From UBA1479 sp048263775 (GTDB lineage Bacteria; Pseudomonadota; Alphaproteobacteria; Rhodospirillales; Casp-alpha2): a DNA stretch of 64,000 nt. The notes beneath the pieces were generated by a model, which searched no databases, was not told the DNA's origin, and worked only from the letters and a program-made list of their open reading frames with translations. Below, piece after piece: positions 1-9,561 of the stretch (position 1 is its first letter; each line of letters opens with the position of its first letter). The translations under genes were made by a program, and so were the position numbers. Location: contig JBLXDU010000002.1 of NCBI GenBank assembly GCA_048263775.1, positions 248,001-312,000 of the forward strand. Reading direction: 5' to 3'.

Positions 1-661
1 CGCCGCCGCCCATGCGGGTGCGCTGGACGATGGCGTCGATCTTTTCCTGGGTCGTCCACTTCATCTTGATCAGGTCGGGCACGGGAATGCCGGCGACCGT
101 GGAATAGCGCACCGACGGCACCATGCTATCGCCGTGGCCACCCAGAACGAAGGCGGTGACGTCTTCGACGGAAACCTTGAATTCCTCGGCCAGGAAATGG
201 CGGAACCGCGCACTGTCGAGCACACCGGCCATGCCGACGACCTTGCGGTGGGGCAGGCCCGAGGCATCGCGCAGGACCTGAACCATGGCGTCCAGCGGAT
301 TGGTGATGCAGATGACGAAGGCGTTGGGCGCGTACTTCTTGATGCCCGCACCCACGGACTGCATGACCGAGGTGTTGATGCCGATCAGGTCGTCGCGGCT
401 CATGCCCGGCTTGCGGGCGACGCCGGCGGTGACGATGCAGACATCGGCGCCGCGGATGGCGGCGTAGCTGTTCGCTCCCTTCATGTTGGAATCAAAGCCT
501 TCGACGGGGCCTGATTCAGCGATGTCCAGGGCCTTGCCCTGGGGAATGCCGTCGACGATGTCGAAAAGCACTACGTCGCCCAATTCCTTGAGGCCGACCA
601 GATGGGCCAGCGTGCCCCCGATGTTACCGGCGCCGATGAGCGCGATTTTGTTGCGTGCCAT
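1..661 (-). CDS. mdh: Malate dehydrogenase, partial (C-terminus beyond window)
   Basis: TCA-cycle enzyme converting malate and NAD to oxaloacetate and NADH in the cytoplasm. The first 220 codons are present; the C-terminal third runs off the left edge. The nucleotide-binding loop IGAGNIGG is at residues 9-16, the substrate loop RKPGMSRDDL at 83-92, NPLDAM at 121-126, and the catalytic histidine in GGHGDSMVP at 174-182. This is the LDH-like MDH type common in alphaproteobacteria. The ATG is preceded by AAGGGA (complement of 669-674) with a 7-base spacer. A long upstream gap carries its promoter and possible operators. The family assignment is secure. Confidence 0.97.
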   Translation of the reverse strand, partial: MARNKIALIGAGNIGGTLAHLVGLKELGDVVLFDIVDGIPQGKALDIAESGPVEGFDSNMKGANSYAAIRGADVCIVTAGVARKPGMSRDDLIGINTSVMQSVGAGIKKYAPNAFVICITNPLDAMVQVLRDASGLPHRKVVGMAGVLDSARFRHFLAEEFKVSVEDVTAFVLGGHGDSMVPSVRYSTVAGIPVPDLIKMKWTTQEKIDAIVQRTRMGGG

Positions 662-962
662 TTTTAAATCCCTTGCCGCGAGTCGTTTGTGGTGATGCGA
701 TTACCTGGATTCCGGATCGGGACATTGGGATTTGTCCCGGAACTCCCCAAGAACCCCAAGAATCTCAAACTGTTCGTAGCGCGAAACGATCCCCAGGGCA
801 ACCGGGACTGGCTGCCCACCCCTTGGTGTTACAATCTGGTATACAATATCCCACAGAGATTTCGTCTCGGCAAGCCTGTTCCCGCCGGGTGATGAAAAAA
901 TTCTGTGCCTGCCAAGTGTTCCGGCGATGCGTCCCACGCGGCTCTGGCGCTATAGTTGTGCA
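662..962. other. Divergent intergenic region mdh / methyltransferase
   Basis: A 301-base gap between two divergently transcribed genes. No convincing open frame is seen. It holds the mdh ribosome-binding site at its left end and, near 824-847, two similar words described as a separate feature. Promoters for both genes should lie here, but no single pair of -35/-10 boxes stands out. Confidence 0.6.
824..847. promoter_or_regulatory. Tandem GntR-like operator candidate upstream of mdh
   Basis: Two related words lie head to tail: TGGTGTTACAAT at 824-835 and TGGTATACAAT at 837-847. The core TGGTATACAA fits the TNGTNNNACNA pattern known for FadR-subfamily GntR regulators. They are about 180 bases upstream of the mdh start. 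The assignment is from pattern only, and the regulator is unknown. Confidence 0.35.
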
Positions 963-1769
963 ATGATCGAGATCGCACCTCCGGACAACACGACCCGCTT
1001 CACTGGCCTGGCCGAAACCTACGAGAAATTCCGCCCGAGCTATCCCGCGGAAGCCCTTGCGGCTGTGCGGGCCTATTGGGGGGAAACCCCCGGTGTGCCG
1101 CGTCTGTTGGCCGATATCGGCGGCGGCACGGGGATCTCGACCCGGGCCATGCTGGCGATACTGGCCGAGGGCGGCGGGGATGCTTGGACCGCTCAGGTGG
1201 TGGAGCCCAACGACGACATGCGCACCCAGGCGGTAGCGGCGCTCGCCGACCGGCCGGATGTTTCGGTGGTGAAGGGCACGGCAGAGACCCTGCCATTCGG
1301 CGACGGCGCCGTCGGGCTTTTGCTGGCGGCGCAGGCGGCCCATTGGTTCGACCGTCCCCGGTTTTATGCCGATGCGGCGCGGGCCCTGGCGCCGGGCGGG
1401 GCGATGGTAATCCTCTACAATAACCGCGATCTCTATGACGATCCGCTGATGGCGGCCTTCGAGACCGAGGTCGAAACCTCGGTCGAGGGCTATTGGCGGA
1501 ATTATCGCAGTTGGGACCTGATGGCGGAACTGCATGCGCTCGACTGGGCGCAAGACGTGACCGAGATTGTCCATCCCTGGACCTGGCGTCTGACCCCGGA
1601 AGGCTTCACCGGGCTCATGCTGTCACGGTCGAAGATGACGCCTTACAAAGAGGTGCATGGGGAGGAGGCTGCCCGTGCCGCGATCCTTGGTCTCGCCCAT
1701 CGATTTGCCGATGCCGAGGGCATGGTCGGCGTGCGCTACAACACGCAGGCGGCTTGCGTGCGGCGTTGA
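963..1769 (+). CDS. Class I SAM-dependent methyltransferase
   Basis: A 268-residue cytoplasmic protein of the Methyltransf_11 type. The SAM-binding motif I is LADIGGGTGIST (about residues 47-58), followed by an acidic end to the next strand in QVVEPNDDM and a motif like GDGAVGLLLAAQAAHWF around 108-124. The N-terminal FTGLAETYEKFRPSYP is typical of small-molecule methyltransferases of this fold. I chose the ATG at 963 because the in-frame start at 927 adds residues unlike the family. Substrate unknown. It stands alone between mdh and nadC, and its downstream neighbour converges on it. Confidence 0.85.
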   Translation: MIEIAPPDNTTRFTGLAETYEKFRPSYPAEALAAVRAYWGETPGVPRLLADIGGGTGISTRAMLAILAEGGGDAWTAQVVEPNDDMRTQAVAALADRPDVSVVKGTAETLPFGDGAVGLLLAAQAAHWFDRPRFYADAARALAPGGAMVILYNNRDLYDDPLMAAFETEVETSVEGYWRNYRSWDLMAELHALDWAQDVTEIVHPWTWRLTPEGFTGLMLSRSKMTPYKEVHGEEAARAAILGLAHRFADAEGMVGVRYNTQAACVRR

Positions 1770-1787
1770 ATTCAGAAGAAGTGAAAG

Positions 1788-2636
<849 letters not shown>

Positions 2637-2668
2637 CTGCTTTGGACTGAACAGGCGGGCGGCGGCGA

Positions 2669-3739
2669 TCAGGCCGCGGCCTTGCCTTTACCGTTCTGGC
2701 TTTTGGTTTCCTGGTTCGCCTTGGCTGGCGGCGACATCTCCAGCATCTTCTCCAGCGGCTTCAGGGCCTTGAGACGCAGATCCTCGTCGATTTCTACCCG
2801 GGGCGCTTCGTTGACCATGGACAGGTACAGCTTTTCCAGGGTGTTCAGCTCCATATAGGGGCAGTTGGCGCAGTTGCAGGTACCGTCCGCACCCGGGGCG
2901 GCCAGGAAGGTCTTGCCGGGGGCTGACTTCTGCATCTGGTGGAAGATGTGCTGTTCCGTGGCGACGATCACCGTATCGGCGGGGTGTTCGACCACGTAAT
3001 CGAGGATCGAGCGGGTCGAGCCGACATGGTCCGCGTGCTTCAGGATGCCCTCGTGGCATTCCGGATGAGCGGCAACGGGGGCGTCCGGGTGGCGCGCCTT
3101 CAGTTTGACCAACTCACGTTCTGAAAACATGTCGTGGACGACGCAGGCGCCGTTCCAGAAAATCATGTCGCGGCCTGTCTGGCGCTGGATGTAGGACCCC
3201 AGATGCTTGTCCGGAGCAAACAGGATCGGCCGGTCGGCCGGCAGGTTGCGCACGATGTGTTCGGCGTTGGACGAGGTCACGATGACGTCCGACAGGGCCT
3301 TCACCCGGGCCGATGAATTGATGTAGGTGACCACGATGTGGTCCGGGTGCTGGGCGACGAACTTGGCGAAGTCGTCGGGCGGGCAGCTTTCTTCCAGCGA
3401 ACAGCCGGCTTCCAGATCGGGCAGCACGACGGTCTTGGTCGGGCTCAGGATTTTGGCGACCTCGGCCATGAAGCGCACGCCGCAGAACACGATCATGTCG
3501 GCTTCCGTGGCCGCCGCCTTGCGCGACAGGTCGAGGCTATCGCCCACGAAATCGGCCAGATCCTGGATTTCCGGGTCCTGGTAATAGTGGGCCAGGATGA
3601 CGGCGTTCTTTTCCTTGCGCAGCCGGTCGATCTCCGCCCACAGGTCGATATTCGGGTCGACGTCCGTCCACGAGGTTGCCTCGGGGCCCGCCGGGATCAC
3701 CGTATCGGGCACGATCAATGGGGTCATATCGGCGGCCAT
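2669..3739 (-). CDS. nadA: Quinolinate synthase
   Basis: Condenses iminoaspartate with dihydroxyacetone phosphate to quinolinate, using an oxygen-sensitive [4Fe-4S] cluster. The 356-residue protein has AHYYQDPEIQD (about 50-60) and the three expected cluster cysteines, in AGCSLEES (113), NGACVVHD (199) and the NCANCPYM segment near 310. The start at 3739 is supported by AAGGAG ten bases upstream; the frame stays open to 3913, but the extra 58 residues do not look like the family. The C-terminus is Lys/Gln-rich. An inverted repeat around its likely -10 box suggests a dedicated regulator. Confidence 0.96.
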   Translation of the reverse strand: MAADMTPLIVPDTVIPAGPEATSWTDVDPNIDLWAEIDRLRKEKNAVILAHYYQDPEIQDLADFVGDSLDLSRKAAATEADMIVFCGVRFMAEVAKILSPTKTVVLPDLEAGCSLEESCPPDDFAKFVAQHPDHIVVTYINSSARVKALSDVIVTSSNAEHIVRNLPADRPILFAPDKHLGSYIQRQTGRDMIFWNGACVVHDMFSERELVKLKARHPDAPVAAHPECHEGILKHADHVGSTRSILDYVVEHPADTVIVATEQHIFHQMQKSAPGKTFLAAPGADGTCNCANCPYMELNTLEKLYLSMVNEAPRVEIDEDLRLKALKPLEKMLEMSPPAKANQETKSQNGKGKAAA

Positions 3740-3805
3740 TGCCTGAAAGCTCCTTGAAACGTCTTCCCCCGGCCAGCGGCATCGGGGCCAGCCTCGGAGG
3801 GGGTC

Positions 3806-3829
3806 TCTGAACCCTAATATAGGTTCAGA
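3806..3829. promoter_or_regulatory. Perfect inverted repeat in the nadA promoter
   Basis: TCTGAACC, an 8-base spacer, then GGTTCAGA: two perfect 8-base arms, 67 bases before the nadA start. On the nadA strand the spacer supplies TATATT, a good -10 box, so a protein bound here would cover the promoter. NAD-synthesis genes are often controlled by dedicated repressors (NrtR and NadQ are known in proteobacteria); which one fits is not decided by the sequence. Confidence 0.6.
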
Positions 3830-3919
3830 CCTTAAGAAAACCAGAACAAGGTGTCGGGTCAATCTGTATTTTTCAATTGCATGACACCTGTGCCTGGACG
3901 GCACGGGTGGCAATTTGCC

Positions 3920-5062
3920 CTAAACGCCGTTGCCGTGGGGCTGGGCGATGTACTCGGGCGACTGCATTTCGATCAGGCGCGAGACCGTGCGTTCGAACTC
4001 GAACGCGCCGTCACCTTGTGTGTAAAGCTCCGTGGGCGGCGCGTCGGCGGCGCAAATGAAATTGACGCGGGCGTCGTAAAGTGCGTCGATCAGGGTCACG
4101 AAACGTTTGGCCTGGTCGCGCTTTTCCGGGCCCAGCTTGGGCACCCCGTTCATCACCACGGAATGGAACTTTTCCGCGATCGCCAGATAGTCGCCGGCCC
4201 CCAGCGGCCGCGCGCAAAGATCCGAAAACGTGGTGAAGGCAACACCCTCGGCGGCCAGCGGAATGTCGATCGACCGGCCGTTGACGGCCAGCGTCACGGC
4301 TCGTGGCTCCATGCCCACGGTCAGGTCGCGGAAGGCCCGTTCAAGCTTCCTGTCCGCCTCGGCAGAATTTGGGGTGATGTAAATGTCCAGTTCCTGCAGC
4401 CGCTGTAGGCGGTAGTCGGTGCCGGAATCCAGTTCGATAACCTCCATCTTATTGATGAACGTCTCGATGAACGGTACGAACCGTTCGCGCTGCAGGCCAT
4501 CCTTGTACAGATCCTTAGGATGCCGGTTCGACGTCGCGACCACGACCACCCCTTGTTCGAACAGGGTTTCGAACAAGCGGCCCAGGATCATGGCGTCGGC
4601 GATGTCGGTAACGTGGAATTCATCGAAGGCAAGAAGCCAGGCCTGATCGACGATGACCCGCGCGAGTGCCGGCAGGGGGTCCTTTTCCTCGCCGACCTTG
4701 CCCGCTTTCTGGGCTTCACGGAAGGCGTGGATGCGGCGATGGACTTCCTGCATGAAGGCATGGAAATGGACGTGCTTCTTGGCCTCGACCGGGGTGTGCT
4801 CGAAGAACAGGTCCATCAACATGGTCTTGCCGCGCCCGACGCCGCCCCACATGTAGATGCCCTTGGGCGGGGGTTGCTTGCGTCCGCCCAATCCTAGGCG
4901 CGCGGCCCAGCCGGAACGACCCATCTGGGAGCCGTATCCTTGCAGCCGTTCGGACAGGTCCTGCAGACGCTTGATGGCATGGGCTTGGGCAGGGTCGGGA
5001 CGCACGTCGCCGTTTTTGATCAGCGCGTCATAGGCTTCCTGCGGGGTGCGGATGATCGACAC
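3920..5062 (-). CDS. zapE: Cell division ATPase ZapE (AFG1-like)
   Basis: AFG1/ZapE-family P-loop ATPase, implicated in division-ring dynamics in E. coli and in mitochondrial protein quality control in eukaryotes. The 380 residues show Walker A GGVGRGKTMLMD (about 73-84), Walker B LLAFDEFHVTDIADAMIL (about 143-160) and the family segment VVATSNRHPKDLY. In many alphaproteobacteria this gene sits next to mdh; here nadA-nadC and a methyltransferase lie between. It ends 180 bases before nadA, so the two are probably separate transcripts. Confidence 0.95.
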   Translation of the reverse strand: MSIIRTPQEAYDALIKNGDVRPDPAQAHAIKRLQDLSERLQGYGSQMGRSGWAARLGLGGRKQPPPKGIYMWGGVGRGKTMLMDLFFEHTPVEAKKHVHFHAFMQEVHRRIHAFREAQKAGKVGEEKDPLPALARVIVDQAWLLAFDEFHVTDIADAMILGRLFETLFEQGVVVVATSNRHPKDLYKDGLQRERFVPFIETFINKMEVIELDSGTDYRLQRLQELDIYITPNSAEADRKLERAFRDLTVGMEPRAVTLAVNGRSIDIPLAAEGVAFTTFSDLCARPLGAGDYLAIAEKFHSVVMNGVPKLGPEKRDQAKRFVTLIDALYDARVNFICAADAPPTELYTQGDGAFEFERTVSRLIEMQSPEYIAQPHGNGV

Positions 5063-5101
5063 CTGCGGTCACCTTTCTTGTCTTTGGAGATCGTGCAGGG
5101 G

Positions 5102-6556
5102 TCAGTTCCTTGCCGCGGCGACCTGGTTGTCCTTGGGCTTCGTGGGGCCGGATGCAGTCCCGCCACCCGAAGCGGCACCGGGTGTGGCCGGTGGCGCGCC
5201 CGCCGGGGTCTTCGGCGCGGGGCCGAACAGGGCCTCCATCTCGCGGCGGAACTGGTAGGTGGCGTCCGTCCGGTCCTGGTCCACGTCGTCCCAGGTCACG
5301 ATGGCGCCCTGTTTGATGGGGCGTTTCAACTTTACCTTTTGCGCCAGCCCGATGGGCAGGGCCTTGGTGCGCAGGCTGTCGGCGGCGGGCATCAGCTTGC
5401 CCCAGACGGTAAATCCGCCTTCGCCGTCCAGTTCCTCGCCGGCGCGCAGGTCGCGCTTGGCACAGGCGGCGACATCGCCGACGAACTGGGTCGACGCCCC
5501 CGTCGGCTGCTTCAAGATTGCCGCATAGGCGACGGACACGCCCAGTTCCAGGCCGATCAGGTGATAGGGCCGCCACAGGGCGGAATAGCCGCCGCCGGCG
5601 TCGGTGATCATGCCGTAGTCGGAAAAGCAGCGCTTGACGTAGTCGGTCGGCGCTTCGAACACCACATAGACGCCCCAGCGCAGATCGTTTTCCAGATCCT
5701 CGCCCGACCGTTCGCGGCTTGAAATCACTTCGACCTGGCCTTTGTGGTGCAGTTGGCCGCCGGCCTCTTGCGGAATAAGGGTCGAGGCCAGCTCATCCAC
5801 CGGCACGGCCGGGAAATCGAGCCCGTGCGGCGCCGGGGTCAGGCCGGTCGCATTGGCGACGGCGGCCATTTCGATTCCCGATTTGGTGCCGTCGAGGAAG
5901 GAATTGAACATCTTGGCGTTCATGCCGCTTTCCTTGGCGCGCTCGGGGGTCAGCCCGTAATGGGACCAGACCGTATCCGGCGTCGAGGCATGGAATTCCG
6001 GCATATACAGGGTGCCCTTGCCGGCGGCGACAACCTCAAGCCCGATGGTGCGGGCCCAGTCGACCTGCTGGCAGATCAGTGACGGCTGGTCGCCGTAGGC
6101 CATGGAGTAGACGACCTCCATCTCAGCCGCCTTTTTGGCCAGCAGCGGACCGGCCAGGACATCTGCTTCGACATTGACCATGACCACGTGGCGGCCGCGC
6201 CTGAAGGCGGCGAGCGCATGTTTGATGCCGACCTCGGGGATGCCCGTGGCCTCGACGACGACTTCCAGGCCGCCGTGTTCGATCAGCGACAGGGCATCGT
6301 CGGTGACGAAGGTCATGCCCTTGTTGAGCGCCTTGGCGGCGGAATGGCGGGTGATCCGTTCCTTCGGCCAACCCGTGTTCAAAAGCGCCTTTTCCGCCGT
6401 CGCGGGGTTTAGGTCGGCGACGCCGACGACGTGGAAGCCCGGATGATGGAGGGCTTGGCTGAGGAACATGGAGCCGAACTTGCCGGCGCCGATCACGCCG
6501 ACGCGCACGGGGTTTCCCGCGTCAGCGCGGGCGTGCAGAAGCGAATTAAGGTTCAT
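5102..6556 (-). CDS. Homoserine-dehydrogenase-like NAD(P) oxidoreductase with C-terminal SAF domain
   Basis: A 484-residue soluble protein. Residues 18-35 form a Rossmann start (VRVGVIGAGKFGSMFLSQ), and the next 150 residues resemble the NAD-binding half of homoserine dehydrogenase (VVVEATGIPEVGIKHAL, then VMVNVEADVLAG). Residues about 365-435 look like a SAF domain, as in sialic-acid synthases, UxaA and FlgA (RDLRAGEELDGEGG, then LKRPIKQGAIVTWDDV). The tail after about 445 is Pro/Ala/Gly-rich and probably disordered. The substrate is unknown; a sugar-acid or amino-acid derivative is plausible. It lies 39 bases upstream of zapE on the same strand. Confidence 0.8.
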   Translation of the reverse strand: MNLNSLLHARADAGNPVRVGVIGAGKFGSMFLSQALHHPGFHVVGVADLNPATAEKALLNTGWPKERITRHSAAKALNKGMTFVTDDALSLIEHGGLEVVVEATGIPEVGIKHALAAFRRGRHVVMVNVEADVLAGPLLAKKAAEMEVVYSMAYGDQPSLICQQVDWARTIGLEVVAAGKGTLYMPEFHASTPDTVWSHYGLTPERAKESGMNAKMFNSFLDGTKSGIEMAAVANATGLTPAPHGLDFPAVPVDELASTLIPQEAGGQLHHKGQVEVISSRERSGEDLENDLRWGVYVVFEAPTDYVKRCFSDYGMITDAGGGYSALWRPYHLIGLELGVSVAYAAILKQPTGASTQFVGDVAACAKRDLRAGEELDGEGGFTVWGKLMPAADSLRTKALPIGLAQKVKLKRPIKQGAIVTWDDVDQDRTDATYQFRREMEALFGPAPKTPAGAPPATPGAASGGGTASGPTKPKDNQVAAARN

Positions 6557-6793
6557 CCGTTCCCTTTCCCCGGACCCGTTCGCCGGATCCGTTCCCAGGC
6601 ACCACTTCCCAGGTTGGCGGCCGACCCTGGTGCGGCTGGGTGCGGCGCGTCCCCCCGGGTATCACGTTTCCGTGGCCCTGCTGGCCGCCCGGGGGAAAAC
6701 GCACCATACTACAACCGTATCCCAATTCGGAACGGGAAACAGGCCCGAAGCTGGATTCCCCCGGCCATTCATCAGGTAATCGAAGACCAAGGC

Positions 6794-7615
6794 ATGACCG
6801 CGCTCAACGACTTCATCTCGGCCCATGAGCCCCTGCTGCGGCTGGGCTGCTTCGCCGGCATGCTGATCGCCATGGCGGCGGCGGAAGCCCTGTGGCCGCG
6901 CCGCCCGGACACGGACCGGGCACAACGGTGGCCGCGTAACGCGGCCTTGGTCGTGGTTGATACCCTGGCCGTGCGTGCCGTGGCCTGGGCGCTGCCGGCC
7001 TTCCTGCCCGTGGCGGCGGCGGTGCTCGCGGCGGACAAGGGCTGGGGGTTGTTTCCCCTGCTCGGGCTGGACGGCTGGGCGGCTTTCTGGATTTCCCTGC
7101 TGCTGATGGACCTCGCCATCTATGCCCAGCATGTGGCCGTTCACCACATTCCGGTGTTGTGGCGCCTGCACCGGGTGCATCACACGGACCTGGCCATTGA
7201 TACGACCACGGGCGTGCGCTTCCACCCGCTGGAAATCCTGCTGTCCATCGCGATCAAGGTCGGATTGGTCCTGGCCTTAGGGGCGCCGGCGGCGGCCGTG
7301 GTGGTGTTCGAGGTCGTGTTGAACGCGACGTCCCTGTTCAACCATGCGAACCTGCGCCTGCCCCTGGGGCTCGACGCTGTCCTGCGCCGGATCCTTGTGA
7401 CGCCGGACATGCACCGGGTTCACCACTCCGTCCATCGGGACGAGACGGATAGCAATTTCGGCTTCAACCTGTCGGTCTGGGACCGTCTGTTCGGCACCTA
7501 CCGGGCCCAGCCCCGCGATGGCCACGACGCCATGGCGATCGGCGTCGGCGATTATCGTGACCCGCAAAAATTACGGCTCACCGACCTGCTGGTTCAGCCG
7601 TTCCGCGGATCCTAA
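6794..7615 (+). CDS. Sterol desaturase / fatty acid hydroxylase family protein
   Basis: Di-iron integral membrane hydroxylase of 273 residues. The histidine clusters expected for the family are present: HVAVHH and LHRVHHTD around residues 117-134, NHANLRL near 180, and HRVHHSVHRDE near 207-217. Hydrophobic segments cover about residues 17-32, 55-85 and 95-115, plus one before the last His box. ATG 6794 starts the protein on its first amphipathic helix; upstream in-frame codons overlap the divergent gene and look non-coding. Its 3' end overlaps the convergent paiB-like gene by 4 bases. The lipid substrate is unknown. Confidence 0.85.
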   Translation: MTALNDFISAHEPLLRLGCFAGMLIAMAAAEALWPRRPDTDRAQRWPRNAALVVVDTLAVRAVAWALPAFLPVAAAVLAADKGWGLFPLLGLDGWAAFWISLLLMDLAIYAQHVAVHHIPVLWRLHRVHHTDLAIDTTTGVRFHPLEILLSIAIKVGLVLALGAPAAAVVVFEVVLNATSLFNHANLRLPLGLDAVLRRILVTPDMHRVHHSVHRDETDSNFGFNLSVWDRLFGTYRAQPRDGHDAMAIGVGDYRDPQKLRLTDLLVQPFRGS

Positions 7616-8241
7616 AGCCGGTCCTTGTTGGCTTTGGCGACGATCTCGGCGACCTGATTTTCGACCTTGCCACCTGTTGCCTTCAGGCCGTCGATGGCGC
7701 CCTGGGCATCCTCCGGCTTGCGGTTCTGGCTCATCTTGCGTTTGCCTTCCAGGCGCTCGATCCGCATTTCGAAGGCGACAATGCCCTTCAACTGCGCGCG
7801 CACAAAATCATCGGGCAGGCCGTCCATGGTCCAGGGCGGCGGCTTGCCGTCTTCGTATTGCGCCGTCAATGACGCCAACCGGCGGATCACCTGATCCGGG
7901 TCATCCATCACTCTGGGCCGGCCGTAGGCATGCACGGCTTCGTAGTTCCAGGTCGGCACGGACTTTTCCGTTACGTACCAGCTGGGCGAAATATAGGTGT
8001 GCGGGCCGCCGAAAATGGCCATGGCCTCGGCCGTGCCGTCGAAGGCTTGCCATTGGTCATTGGCCTTGGCCAGATGTCCCCACAACAAACCGAATTCTCC
8101 GTCATCCATCAGGTGCAGGGGGATATGGCTTGCGGTCATGCCCTGGTTGCCCGCCGTCACCAGGGCGGCGAAGCCGTTGGCGCGGATAATTCCGTGCATG
8201 TCGGTGACGTCGGTAATGTCGAACATCTTGGGGCGGTACAT
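7612..8241 (-). CDS. PaiB-family FMN-binding protein
   Basis: A 209-residue protein of the PaiB family, a split-barrel flavin-binding fold first described as a negative regulator in Bacillus. Diagnostic segments are the N-terminal MYRPKMF, TASHIPLHL, LLWGHLAKANDQW, GPHTYISPSWY (about 80-90) and VPTWNYEAVHAYG (about 96-108). The C-terminal 40 residues are charged (KGKRKMSQNRKPEDAQG-like). In Gram-negative bacteria these proteins are probably flavin enzymes or regulators of unknown target. It is monocistronic, with its own gap upstream. Confidence 0.88.
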   Translation of the reverse strand: MYRPKMFDITDVTDMHGIIRANGFAALVTAGNQGMTASHIPLHLMDDGEFGLLWGHLAKANDQWQAFDGTAEAMAIFGGPHTYISPSWYVTEKSVPTWNYEAVHAYGRPRVMDDPDQVIRRLASLTAQYEDGKPPPWTMDGLPDDFVRAQLKGIVAFEMRIERLEGKRKMSQNRKPEDAQGAIDGLKATGGKVENQVAEIVAKANKDRL

Positions 8242-8451
8242 GGTGGTGGTCCTTCAAGTCGTCGGGGGCGGCCCAGGCTGCGCCGGATTTCCGTTTAGGC
8301 CTGGAATGAGGGCCATGAAAGGACCATTTCCATGAAATGAAAAGGGCCGCTTTGGCCGTTGCCCGGGCGCGGGGCACGGCCTAGGTTGCCAGGATGCAAT
8401 GGAACAGCCCGTTCAATGGCGGATGGGCGTGCCCGGACGACGGAGGGACCG

Positions 8452-8691
8452 ATGGACGAAGAACACTTCAACATGCAGATCAGGAAATTCCTGAAACAGG
8501 TCGGCGTGACCAGCCAGCGCGAGATCGAGGGTGCGGTGCGTGCGGCCCTGGCGTCCGGCAAGCTGGCCGAAGATGGCGGCGTGACCGCCAAGGTGACCCT
8601 CAGCATTCCTGAACTGGGCCTGAGCCACGACATCACCAGCGACATCACGCTGGAGCCCGAGGATCCGCACGGCACGCCGTCCTACGACTGA
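8452..8691 (+). CDS. Small DUF6494-like protein
   Basis: A 79-residue acidic soluble protein. MDEEHFNMQIRKFLKQVGVT followed by SQREIEGAVRAAL matches my memory of the DUF6494 family, common in alpha- and betaproteobacteria and of unknown function; family membership is from recall, not a search. The N-terminal half should be helical and the C-terminal half beta-rich. ATG 8452 is preceded by GGAGGG at 8442-8447, which selects it over an in-frame start at 8359. A bidirectional terminator follows. Confidence 0.75.
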   Translation: MDEEHFNMQIRKFLKQVGVTSQREIEGAVRAALASGKLAEDGGVTAKVTLSIPELGLSHDITSDITLEPEDPHGTPSYD

Positions 8692-8714
8692 TCCGGGATG
8701 ATGATCCAGACAGC

Positions 8715-8741
8715 AAAAAGCCCGCCGTGAGGCGGGCTTTT
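8715..8741. terminator. Bidirectional terminator between the DUF6494-like gene and sdhB
   Basis: AAAAGCCCGCC, loop GTGA, GGCGGGCTTTT: an 11-base stem with A and T runs on both sides, between two convergent genes. It can stop transcription of the small plus-strand gene and of the sdh operon. Confidence 0.9.
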
Positions 8742-8763
8742 CGTTGGCGAAATTGAATGAAAC

Positions 8764-9540
8764 TTACTGCCGCGCCGCGATCGATTTCTTGATCTCGGCG
8801 ATCGCCAGGCCCGGGTTCAGGTGCTTCGGGCAAGTGTTGGTGCAGTTCATGATGGTGTGGCAGCGGTACAGCCGGTACGGATCGTTCAGGTTGTCGAGCC
8901 GCTTGCCCGTGGCTTCGTCGCGGCTGTCGGCGATCCAGCGGTAGCTTTGCAGCAGGATGGCCGGGCCGAGATAGCGGTCACCGTTCCACCAGTAGCTCGG
9001 GCAGGACGTCTGACAGCAGAAGCACAGGATGCATTCCCACAGACCGTCGAGCTTCTCGCGCTCTTCCGGGCTTTGCAGGCGTTCGCGGGTCGGCGCCGGC
9101 GTGTCGGCCTGCAACCAGGGTTCGATGGATTTCAGCTGCGCATAGGGCACGTTGAGGTCGGGCACCAGATCCTTGATCACCGGCATGTGCGGCAGCGGAT
9201 AGATCTTCACGTCGCCCTTGATGTCCTCAATGGCCTTGGTACAGGCCAGGGTGTTGGTGCCGTCGATGTTGAAGGCGCAGGACCCGCAGACCCCTTCGCG
9301 GCAGGACCGCCGAAAGGTCAGGGTCGAGTCCATCTCGTTCTTAATCTTGATCAGGGCGTCCAGGACCATCGGTCCGCAACGGTCGAGATCGACCTCGTAG
9401 GTATCGACCCTGGGCAGGTCGTCCGTGTCCGGATCCCAGCGGTAGACCTTGAATTTGCGGATATTGGTCGCGTCAGGGGCGGCCTTGACGGTCTTGCCCT
9501 CGGTGATGCGCGAGTTGGCGGGAAGGTTGAATTCGACCAT
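8764..9540 (-). CDS. sdhB: Succinate dehydrogenase iron-sulfur subunit
   Basis: Carries electrons from SdhA to the quinone site through three Fe-S clusters. In 258 residues all three cysteine sets are visible: SCREGVCGSC with a later Cys in NTLAC for [2Fe-2S] (about 75-100), CILCFCCQTSCPSYWW (about 165-180) and CHTIMNCTNTCPKHLNP (about 225-241) for the [4Fe-4S] and [3Fe-4S] clusters. It is the last gene of sdhCDAB, 21 bases after sdhA, and is followed by a terminator. Confidence 0.98.
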   Translation of the reverse strand: MVEFNLPANSRITEGKTVKAAPDATNIRKFKVYRWDPDTDDLPRVDTYEVDLDRCGPMVLDALIKIKNEMDSTLTFRRSCREGVCGSCAFNIDGTNTLACTKAIEDIKGDVKIYPLPHMPVIKDLVPDLNVPYAQLKSIEPWLQADTPAPTRERLQSPEEREKLDGLWECILCFCCQTSCPSYWWNGDRYLGPAILLQSYRWIADSRDEATGKRLDNLNDPYRLYRCHTIMNCTNTCPKHLNPGLAIAEIKKSIAARQ

Positions 9541-9561
9541 GTGCTGCGTTCCTTCCTTCTT

